This document shows, one piece after another, positions 1-5,756 of a DNA stretch of 9,863 bases. The DNA is taken from positions 1 to 9,863 of the forward strand of contig DUHU01000117.1 of NCBI GenBank assembly GCA_013330765.1, in the 5' to 3' direction. The stretch's first letter is position 1; every line of letters begins with the position of its first letter. This stretch comes from Candidatus Poseidoniaceae archaeon (GTDB lineage: Archaea; Thermoplasmatota; Poseidoniia; Poseidoniales; Poseidoniaceae). The notes beneath the pieces are model-generated. The model saw nothing but the letters and a program-made list of their open reading frames with translations, did no database searches and was not told the origin of the DNA. The position numbers were made by a program, and so were the translations under genes.

Positions 1-34
1 TGCTCGAAGACCGCTGATCAGCGGTCTTCGAGCA
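1..34. repeat. Perfect 34-base palindrome at window edge
   Basis: The left arm is TGCTCGAAGACCGCTGA and the right arm is its exact reverse complement, with no spacer and a TGATCA centre. Symmetry ends on the right at or after base 34; the left arm is cut by the window edge, so the full size is unknown. The right arm is the 3' end of the minus-strand SAP-repeat gene (C-terminus LLEDR-stop). Read on the plus strand, the left arm ends in L-E-D-R-stop with its TGA at 15-17, so a convergent gene outside the window could end with the same residues. It may be a bidirectional terminator hairpin, the tip of a larger inverted duplication, or an assembly or amplification artefact at a contig end. The palindrome itself is certain; its meaning is not. 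Confidence 0.9.
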
Positions 35-1817
35 GTCTGGCCAAGACGTCGTCGGCACGGTCGACCATCGACTTCGCTCCGTCCACACGGCGATGACGCC
101 CGTCACGTTCGACGGCCTCTTCATGCGGAGCGGAGGTGGGGGTGCCAATCGGCGTGCTTCTGAAGCTTGCAGCGAGCTGCCTCAGGTCGTCCACGATCTC
201 TTCGATACGGTCGTCGGAAAGGACAATGCCCGGTGCGAGGCGCGGAATCTCGGAGGGTGAAATCAAGCCTAACTCGGCCGCCAATACGCCTGCGCACGCC
301 ATGACGCGTGGCCTCAGTTCAGGGGTGTTGACCTCCAGGCCACGTCGCTCGAGGTAGGTGAGGATCAGCGCTTCATGAGCCGGCTCAATACGGCCGTCAG
401 CATCGTCAAGCACGGCAGCGATGAGGTCTTCAAAGCCGGGGAGTCCACGCTCAAGGCGCTCCAAAGTACGTCGATGTGAAAGGTCCATGTGGACGCTGCC
501 GTGGAAGAGCACGCGAAGTGCCCGTTGCCTCCGCGCGGCAACAGGGTCCATGGCTGCGCGTTCGGCCATGAGGTCCACATGAAGGTCATACAGGGCATGC
601 ACGCGCCCTGAGACCGCCGGTTCGCTGACGTCAACACCGAGGTCTTTCGCCGCTCGGAGGTATGCGCTTCGGGCTTCAGGCGTATCACCTTCCGCGGTGG
701 CTTCCTCCACGGCTTCAACAAGGCGAGGGCGGAGCGTTTCGAAGGTTCGCAGGGCTTCCCTTGCGCGCCAGGTGGTCGGCCGCCCACGTTGTGCTTCTTC
801 CTCAGAACGTCGACGCTGGTCCACCCGCAGGAGCCGGTGCCGAATGGCGTCTCGAACGTGTTCGCGAACGGTGTCGAATCCTTCGCCGCTGAGGGAGTCC
901 AAAAAGGCCTCAACGTCCGCGGTATCATCGACTTGGCCGATGCTGAGGAAATGGCGGCAAGCGGCTTCAATTTCCGCCCCTCTCCGCTCAAGGTCTTGGA
1001 CATCGGCCAAGGCATCAAGCGACAGGTCGCCTAGGTCGTAGGATTCAGGAACCGGAGCGTCAGGTTCCATCACCAAGTCCAGTCCTTCCTCGCTCAGGGG
1101 TGCTCGTGAACGGAGCGCTGCGTCAAGTTCCGCTGCCACGTCCCCTCGCGTGACCTCGAGGCCTGAGGCCTGCAGTGCTTCGCGCATTCCGGCTTCGTCT
1201 TCTGCCGTCCATCCTTCAGGGTGGGCTTCAGTGAAGGCTTCCACGGCCTGATCGACGCCATCAGAGACCAACGTGGGCGGCTCGAGGCTGACTCGCGTCA
1301 CCTGTGGATGGATTGGTGCATCCTCTGGGACAGGGATGTTTGGGCTTCCACCACCGTCCCTGCGCAAGGAACGCTTGATTGGGCCCCAGGCTCCTCGTTG
1401 CATTTCCAAAACCCCAGCAATCCGCGCTTGGAGCGTTTGCTTGTTTCCGGAAACCGGCAATTCGAGGGATTTCGCAAGGGAGTGAAGGTCTTCCTTTGTG
1501 CGTTCGTTGAGGGAATCCACGCTCAGGGATTTTGCGTCATGGTTCAGGTGGAGGTGCAGCCGCTGCCGTCTGGCGCGAATTGAACCTGTTTTCTTGATGC
1601 CAAAAGCACCGAGGATCTCGCCGAGTTCGTTGTTTTTCAATTGGGCAATCCCGTCATCGGACAGGTCCCATGCGTCGAGGACCAGCTCGCTGATGAGGCG
1701 TGCGCGCAGCAAATCCACGCCTCCGGCACGTGGCAAATCGTACGCTGCGGCGATTGAACGAAGATCGTCCAATTTGGCTCGAAAGAGCTCCTCGAGCATC
1801 ACCTGCGGTGTGGTCAT
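18..1817 (-). CDS. SAP-domain protein with four novel helical repeats
   Basis: This encodes a 599-residue soluble protein with no signal peptide or membrane segment and no recognised full-length family. Three SAP-like motifs (helix, loop with Gly, helix; often DNA or RNA binding) lie at about residues 9-45, 57-92 and 103-137; the third carries the typical 'GNKQTLQARI' signature. A proline-rich linker follows at about 157-185. The rest holds four related helical segments starting near residues 191, 283, 366 and 465. Three align without gaps and share G-[LV]-[ED]-V 28 residues in (GLEV at 219, GVDV at 394, GLEV at 493); the fourth (GFDT at 313) needs a small insertion. The C-terminal tail (about 555-599) is charged and low in complexity. 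I chose the ATG at 1817 over an in-frame TTG at 1835; a weak AGGT lies about 8 bases upstream. A nucleic-acid-associated role is inferred from the SAP motifs only. Confidence 0.8.
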   Translation of the reverse strand: MTTPQVMLEELFRAKLDDLRSIAAAYDLPRAGGVDLLRARLISELVLDAWDLSDDGIAQLKNNELGEILGAFGIKKTGSIRARRQRLHLHLNHDAKSLSVDSLNERTKEDLHSLAKSLELPVSGNKQTLQARIAGVLEMQRGAWGPIKRSLRRDGGGSPNIPVPEDAPIHPQVTRVSLEPPTLVSDGVDQAVEAFTEAHPEGWTAEDEAGMREALQASGLEVTRGDVAAELDAALRSRAPLSEEGLDLVMEPDAPVPESYDLGDLSLDALADVQDLERRGAEIEAACRHFLSIGQVDDTADVEAFLDSLSGEGFDTVREHVRDAIRHRLLRVDQRRRSEEEAQRGRPTTWRAREALRTFETLRPRLVEAVEEATAEGDTPEARSAYLRAAKDLGVDVSEPAVSGRVHALYDLHVDLMAERAAMDPVAARRQRALRVLFHGSVHMDLSHRRTLERLERGLPGFEDLIAAVLDDADGRIEPAHEALILTYLERRGLEVNTPELRPRVMACAGVLAAELGLISPSEIPRLAPGIVLSDDRIEEIVDDLRQLAASFRSTPIGTPTSAPHEEAVERDGRHRRVDGAKSMVDRADDVLARLLEDR

Positions 1818-1848
1818 GGGCGTAACCTGACCCAATTGCGGCTCGGTC

Positions 1849-1857
1849 GGTATATGG
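1849..1857 (-). promoter_or_regulatory. Candidate TATA box for the SAP-repeat gene
   Basis: The minus strand reads CCATATACC here, the only clear AT-rich TATA-like word in the 90-base gap between the two minus-strand genes. Its centre is about 36 bases upstream of the ATG at 1817, which would place initiation near 1827 and give a leader of about ten bases. A short GGGC-GAAC-GCCC hairpin sits just upstream on the same strand (1856-1867). This is inferred from spacing and composition only. Confidence 0.4.
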
Positions 1858-1907
1858 GCGTTCGCCCCCCAACAGGGCTGAAGGTGCCGATGCGGGACCG
1901 TTTTCCC

Positions 1908-2999
1908 TCAGCGGTCTTCGTCCAAATCCATCATCGCACCATGGGCCTCGATGTAGGATGCCTCGAACTCGCCCATGAATTGGGCGCCCTTGGACAGGCT
2001 TTGATGCTCGCTGGTCATGGCTTGGAGCACTTCAGACCACTCTTCCAAAGCGCGGACCATCCCGGTGTGGGTGTGTTCGACGGGGAAGACGCGTTCGCTT
2101 GACGCACTCCCGCGGCCGTTGGCGCCGAGGGTTTCGATGATGATTTCCACCCGATGGCCCTTGGTTTTCAGCGAGGCCTCGGGGTTCAGCATGGACTCGA
2201 TGGTGTGTTCGTCCTCGATTTTCGCGGCTTCCATGAGCAACGTCCCCGGTCGTCGGCGTTCAACGTGAATGCCGGTGATTGGGCGGAGGGCCGAAGGTAC
2301 GGCGGCAAGCATGGCCCGTTCCATTCGGTGAGCGAGCAGGGCTCCTGCATCGCTGAGGGGTTTGAGGCCTTCCCAAGGGAAACCGGACCTGCTGATCAGC
2401 AGGCTCAACCCTCCCAAGGGCGGCGGTACAAAGCGAGGACGCGTGGGGTCGTCCCGGTGCAAGCCGAGGGTATGCCTTCGAGGAGGCCGGCCGGGGAGGC
2501 TTCGGTGAAGGGAGCGAGGGATGACGTAGCCTTCGAGGTCCCCCGATTGGCGGCGTGCTTCGTACCAAGCGGTACGGGCAGCTCCGTCCATGTTGTCCCA
2601 GTCTTCCACGCCTTCGCGTGGGTCCACCAATTTGAGGTCGGGGCGAAGACGAATCAGTTGGCGTGCAAGCAAGGGGTGGTCGCAGCCCACATGTGCTCCA
2701 TGGTGCAACATCTCCGGCTTGTCGTCGGACACCATCACCCATGTCGGTTCTCGGCGTTGCAAGCACGCGGCGATGGCCAATCCTGTTTGGTCCATGTCAC
2801 CCCACATGTTGGCGGAGGCCACAAGCAGGTCCACATGCCCGCCGTGAAGCAGGCTGATGGCATCGTGAAGGCTTGGTGCTTCTTTCAGCACGAAGCGCGG
2901 TTGAGCGGATTGTCCGAGCACGCCTTGTGCATGAGAGGAGGCGCGGTCGTCGTCGTTTGGGGGGAGGGCGACCAAAAGCCGGTCCGTCTCGCCCTCCAT
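1908..2999 (-). CDS. HemC-like protein lacking catalytic residues (probable pseudoenzyme)
   Basis: This 363-residue protein resembles porphobilinogen deaminase (hydroxymethylbilane synthase), which joins four porphobilinogens on a dipyrromethane cofactor. The segment around residues 104-122 (VG...QLIRLRPDL) aligns without gaps to the HemC segment VGTSSLRRQCQLAERRPDL. 'GLAIAACLQRREPTWVMVS' (73-91) aligns with the preceding HemC strand, and 'ERAMLAAV' (227-234) with the start of the cofactor domain. The key residues are gone: the HSMKD Lys-Asp pair is Asn-Met (64-65), the paired arginines of SSLRR are Leu-Leu (110-111), RGNVGTR has become REGVEDW (128-134), and there is no GGCQVP cofactor cysteine. 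It should therefore not make hydroxymethylbilane; a binding or structural role is possible but unknown. The ATG at 2999 has a purine-rich GAGGGTG 4-6 bases upstream. The gene is divergent from the prenyl synthase operon and ends in the same 13 bases as the SAP-repeat gene. Homology rests on alignment from memory. Confidence 0.65.
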   Translation of the reverse strand: MEGETDRLLVALPPNDDDRASSHAQGVLGQSAQPRFVLKEAPSLHDAISLLHGGHVDLLVASANMWGDMDQTGLAIAACLQRREPTWVMVSDDKPEMLHHGAHVGCDHPLLARQLIRLRPDLKLVDPREGVEDWDNMDGAARTAWYEARRQSGDLEGYVIPRSLHRSLPGRPPRRHTLGLHRDDPTRPRFVPPPLGGLSLLISRSGFPWEGLKPLSDAGALLAHRMERAMLAAVPSALRPITGIHVERRRPGTLLMEAAKIEDEHTIESMLNPEASLKTKGHRVEIIIETLGANGRGSASSERVFPVEHTHTGMVRALEEWSEVLQAMTSEHQSLSKGAQFMGEFEASYIEAHGAMMDLDEDR

Positions 3000-3033
3000 G
3001 ATGCACCCTCGACGTGCCGAGGGCGCTCGACAC

Positions 3034-3044
3034 CCGTTAAGAAG
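3034..3044. promoter_or_regulatory. Candidate shared divergent promoter (HemC-like / prenyl synthase)
   Basis: The 66 bases between the divergent starts at 2999 and 3066 contain one AT-rich word, CCGTTAAGAAG (reverse CTTCTTAACGG). It is centred about 27 bases upstream of the prenyl synthase ATG, the spacing expected for a TATA element driving a leaderless archaeal transcript, and no Shine-Dalgarno site precedes that ATG. In the other direction it lies about 40 bases from the HemC-like ATG, leaving a short leader that includes GAGGGTG. The match to a TATA consensus is modest. Confidence 0.4.
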
Positions 3045-3065
3045 CCCTCCCTCGTCATCTCGACC

Positions 3066-4049
3066 ATGACCGGGCTCAGTTTAGTTCAGGTCGAGCGTCT
3101 TTCGAGCCTCAAAGACGAGGTCGATGCAGGCCTAGAAGCCTTGCTCGACGATGCCGAGGTGGCAGGCGGCGGTCAAGTCGTGGCCATGGCCAGGCACGTC
3201 TTGATGAGTGGAGGAAAGCGCCTTCGTCCCGTGCTGTTCATGCTCTCCTACGACGCCGCAGGAGGAGGAGACCGCGATCACGTCATGCCGCTCGCCCTGG
3301 CGTTTGAGTTGATTCACACCGCGACGCTGGTTCACGATGACATGAACGATGACGCTGACGAACGGAGGGGGCGTCAGACCCTCCATCTTGAAGCAGGGCC
3401 TGAGAAGGCCCTGATCGCGGGCGATTGGCTCTTTGTGCAAGGCTTCGGTCTTGGTGGTCGTTACCCCGAACGCGTCGTTCGGCTCATGGCGGATTGTTGC
3501 GCTGACATCGCCGTGTCGGAATTCAAGCAACTCGATCACATCGATGACCTGACGACTTCTCCGGAGGACTACCTCGACATCGTCCGTGGGAAAACGGCAG
3601 GGCCTTTCGCGGCAGGTTGCCAATCTGCGGCGCTCCTGGCGGGTTTGACCGAGCCACAGGCCCTCCAGTTCCGAATCTTCGGTGAAGAACTTGGCATCGC
3701 CTTCCAACTCGTCGACGACCTTCTTGACCTCCGCGGGTCACCGGACATGGGCAAGCCCCGTGGCGTCGATGTGGCAGAAGGGAAGATGACGCTGCCTCTC
3801 ATTCACGCGCTCACCTTGTCCCATGGAACCGACCGAGCGACGCTTGCAGAGCTCCTCGCCTCCTTCACGGAGGACCGCTGGGACGAGTTGATGGCCATCC
3901 TCGAGCGCTCTGATTCGCTGCATTACGTCGAACTTCTCGTCGATCTGCACTTGGAACGGGCGGCCAACGCCTTGCGCTCCGCTGGCTCAGGACCTGCAGC
4001 CGACCTGATGCTTGGCATGTTGACCGAAATTGGCTCGAGGACGAGGTGA
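3066..4049 (+). CDS. idsA: Polyprenyl (geranylgeranyl-type) diphosphate synthase
   Basis: This 327-residue trans-prenyltransferase condenses isopentenyl diphosphate onto allylic diphosphates to build the C20 or longer chain used for archaeal lipids; it acts in the cytosol. Family landmarks are complete: GGKRLRP at 49-55, the first aspartate-rich motif DDMND at 91-95 followed by RRG at 100-102, AGDWLF at 118-123, the second aspartate-rich motif DDLLD at 217-221, and GKPRGVDVAEGKMTLP at 229-244. The length is normal. The fifth residue before the first motif is Ala86, a small side chain at a site known to limit chain length, so the product could exceed C20. The same frame stays open far upstream, but that stretch is antisense to the HemC-like gene and lacks family similarity; the ATG at 3066 gives a standard N-terminus. 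The geranylgeranyl reductase starts 4 bases after the stop, so the two are almost surely co-transcribed. Confidence 0.93.
   Translation: MTGLSLVQVERLSSLKDEVDAGLEALLDDAEVAGGGQVVAMARHVLMSGGKRLRPVLFMLSYDAAGGGDRDHVMPLALAFELIHTATLVHDDMNDDADERRGRQTLHLEAGPEKALIAGDWLFVQGFGLGGRYPERVVRLMADCCADIAVSEFKQLDHIDDLTTSPEDYLDIVRGKTAGPFAAGCQSAALLAGLTEPQALQFRIFGEELGIAFQLVDDLLDLRGSPDMGKPRGVDVAEGKMTLPLIHALTLSHGTDRATLAELLASFTEDRWDELMAILERSDSLHYVELLVDLHLERAANALRSAGSGPAADLMLGMLTEIGSRTR
4043..4048 (+). promoter_or_regulatory. Shine-Dalgarno site deciding the GTG start of the reductase
   Basis: GAGGTG overlaps the stop of the prenyl synthase. It lies 5 bases before the GTG at 4054 but 14 before the ATG at 4063, so the GTG is the better start. 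It is the strongest such site in the window, which fits an internal operon gene relying on reinitiation. Confidence 0.6.
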
Positions 4050-4053
4050 GGGC

Positions 4054-5154
4054 GTGACGGAAATGTGTGACCATGATGTCATCGTGATTGGCGGTGGGCC
4101 TGCGGGCAGCACGGTAGCAAGGTATGCTGCTGAAGGTGGAGCCAATGTTCTGGTCATCGACGGAAGGGACCCGATCGGGACGCCATTGCAATGCGGAGAA
4201 TTGGTTCCCTCCAACGATGAAATGCGACGTCTTTGCCCAGATGTGCCCGACATGGATGATCTGTTCCGAACTCCGGAGCATGCCATCTCCCGGCAATCGA
4301 CAAAGATGCACTTGGTGCCACCTTCAGGGAAACCGTTGAAGTTTGATTTTGATGGCTATGTCCTCAACCGTGTTGCTCATGACGAGTTTTTGGTCGAGTT
4401 GGCAAAAGAGTCCGGTGCTTCATACCTGGTTGATTCCAGGGTCGAAAGGGTCGAAGGCAACAAGGTTCTCCTTCGCAACGGTGACGCCTATTCTGCGAAA
4501 GTCATCGTTGACGCAGGTGGTCATAACGGCCCGATTCGGAAGGAGTACTGGAATGAAAAATCAACAAAGATCCCCGTGAAGTTTGTGTTGATGGACGGAG
4601 ATTTTGGTGAAGCTGTCGAACTCCACTTTGGATCAATGGCTCCGGGAGGATACGCCTGGATGTTCCCCAAAGATCAGGGCGCAAACATCGGATTGGGGAT
4701 TCAGAAAAGTTTCTCGAAAGGACGTAGCCTGAACCAGTTCACTGAAGATTTCATTTCCAAATATGAAGGAAACATCTCCTTTACTGGAGCAGGATCACTC
4801 CCCATGTCTGGAACCGTGAAGACATTCGTGAAAGGCAACTACATGCTGGTCGGGGATTCAGCCGGTATGGTGTTGCCGTCCAACGGAGCGGGCATCACCA
4901 TTGCCATGATTGGGGGGAGGATTGCTGGACAGGTCATTTGCGAGCACCTTTCGTCAGGAACAGCGCTTGAGGAATACGAAAAGCGTTGGAAAAAACAGAT
5001 GGGGAAAGTCATGCGGAATTCCAAGCGTTCCTTCAAAATGGGAAGCATGATCTTCAGGTTGCCTGATTGGATCCTGAATTTGATGTTCAATCCACTGACG
5101 AAGAACATCATTTGGAGAGCCGTCACTTGCCGAAGGATGCTTTGGGTCATTTAG
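4054..5154 (+). CDS. Geranylgeranyl reductase family flavoprotein (archaeal lipid saturation)
   Basis: This 366-residue FAD-dependent reductase is expected to hydrogenate the prenyl chains of archaeal lipid precursors (digeranylgeranylglycerophospholipid reductase type), at the inner membrane surface. It shows the N-terminal FAD-binding GGGPAG at 13-18, the CGE motif at 47-49, the family signature PxxYxWxFP (PGGYAWMFP, 197-205) and the second FAD motif GDSAGMVLPSNGAGI at 267-281. The C-terminal part is basic and amphipathic with no full membrane helix. It directly follows the prenyl synthase, so one operon makes and reduces the chains. The start is taken as GTG 4054; ATG 4063 would remove three residues. 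Its composition differs from its neighbours: about 47% GC over 4501-4800 against 58% over 3301-3600, with many AAA, GGA and AGT codons, and GC rises again right after the stop. Reduction of a quinone side chain is an alternative role. Confidence 0.9.
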   Translation: MTEMCDHDVIVIGGGPAGSTVARYAAEGGANVLVIDGRDPIGTPLQCGELVPSNDEMRRLCPDVPDMDDLFRTPEHAISRQSTKMHLVPPSGKPLKFDFDGYVLNRVAHDEFLVELAKESGASYLVDSRVERVEGNKVLLRNGDAYSAKVIVDAGGHNGPIRKEYWNEKSTKIPVKFVLMDGDFGEAVELHFGSMAPGGYAWMFPKDQGANIGLGIQKSFSKGRSLNQFTEDFISKYEGNISFTGAGSLPMSGTVKTFVKGNYMLVGDSAGMVLPSNGAGITIAMIGGRIAGQVICEHLSSGTALEEYEKRWKKQMGKVMRNSKRSFKMGSMIFRLPDWILNLMFNPLTKNIIWRAVTCRRMLWVI

Positions 5155-5176
5155 GCTCGGACGCTCGTGCGCAGAC

Positions 5177-5192
5177 GCCTCCGGCGAGAGGC
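5177..5192 (+). other. Small GC hairpin between reductase and pilin genes
   Basis: GCCTC and GAGGC can pair around a CGGCGA loop, 22 bases after the reductase stop, in the 116-base gap before the pilin gene. No T-run follows, so it is not a classical terminator. The rest of the gap shows no convincing TATA box, open frame or RNA gene. A five-pair stem may well be chance at this GC content. Confidence 0.25.
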
Positions 5193-5270
5193 ACCACCGG
5201 GTCCATTGATGCGCAACCATAGGGCTCCATCCTCCGTGTGGTTCAAGGCCCGTGCCTGCACCATCCTACC

Positions 5271-5756
5271 ATGCGCCGGCGTGTGGTTGACGATGAGGCC
5301 GTGAGCCCCGTCATTGCCACAGTGTTGCTGTTGGCCATCACGGTCCTGCTGACCAGCATGGTCTTCATCATGTTCCAAGGCGCCTTGTCCACGACAGAAA
5401 AGTCGCCGCCGCAAGCCTCCACGAGCGTCAAAGGCCTGGAAAACGGCTTCCACGTCGTTCGCTTGTCGAGCCTGGATCAAGCCCTTGACCCGGCTGCGGT
5501 CAGGTACACCCTCTACAACGCCAGCAGCGGGACCCAGGAACAAGGCTACCTCGTCGACAACGACGTCTACGGCGTGGTCGGAGCTCCGGTGAGTTTCCAC
5601 GACCGTGATGCTGGCTATTCGGTCACGCAGGGAGACTACCTCGTCATCTCATCCGCCGACCTTGGGGCCGAAGAGGGTGGGTGGCGCCTTCAGTTGGTCG
5701 ATGAACGAAGCGGCATTGTCCTGGTGGACGTTCAATTGCCGGCCATCGTGACGTGA
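5271..5756 (+). CDS. Archaeal type IV pilin-like protein
   Basis: This 161-residue protein begins with a class III (prepilin) signal: a basic start MRRR, then DDEA at 7-10 and a hydrophobic segment at about 13-35 (VSPVIATVLLLAITVLL). This is the hallmark of the archaeal type IV pilin N-terminal domain family (Pilin_N, formerly DUF1628). Cleavage by a PibD-type peptidase is expected at about Ala10. The remainder is a strand-rich, probably beta-sandwich, extracellular domain with no cysteine, and would give the pilus or membrane anchor its surface. The start at ATG 5271 places the charged residues immediately before the hydrophobic stretch; an in-frame upstream GTG (5238) would add 11 unlikely residues. 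No pilus ATPase, platform protein or peptidase is nearby, so it is an orphan pilin. Its stop directly abuts that of moaA. Family assignment is firm; ligand or surface role unknown. Confidence 0.85.
   Translation: MRRRVVDDEAVSPVIATVLLLAITVLLTSMVFIMFQGALSTTEKSPPQASTSVKGLENGFHVVRLSSLDQALDPAAVRYTLYNASSGTQEQGYLVDNDVYGVVGAPVSFHDRDAGYSVTQGDYLVISSADLGAEEGGWRLQLVDERSGIVLVDVQLPAIVT

Noticed and set aside
365..1018. Second minus-strand frame within the SAP-repeat gene
   Set aside because: It overlaps the repeat region in a shifted frame and has a low-complexity, Trp/Cys/Pro-rich composition; the main frame carries the aligned repeats.
1856..1867. GGGC-GTTC-GCCC hairpin as a terminator for the HemC-like gene
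   Set aside because: The stem has four pairs and no T-run follows on the minus strand; it is as likely to be chance in this GC-rich gap.
2154..3065. Long plus-strand open frame fused in frame to the prenyl synthase, suggesting a 631-residue protein
   Set aside because: The extra residues show no family similarity, are Cys/His/Arg-rich like antisense translations, and lie opposite the HemC-like gene; the ATG at 3066 gives a normal enzyme.
4030..4053. TTG at 4030 as start of the reductase
   Set aside because: It would overlap the prenyl synthase and add eight residues before the FAD motif; GTG 4054 has a well-placed GAGGTG.
5155..5270. Possible tRNA or small RNA between reductase and pilin
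   Set aside because: Short complementary blocks exist, but I could not assemble a cloverleaf, a TPsiC arm or any known RNA motif.
5209..5304. Short plus-strand open frame of about 30 codons
   Set aside because: It overlaps the pilin start out of frame, has no ribosome binding site and resembles nothing known.
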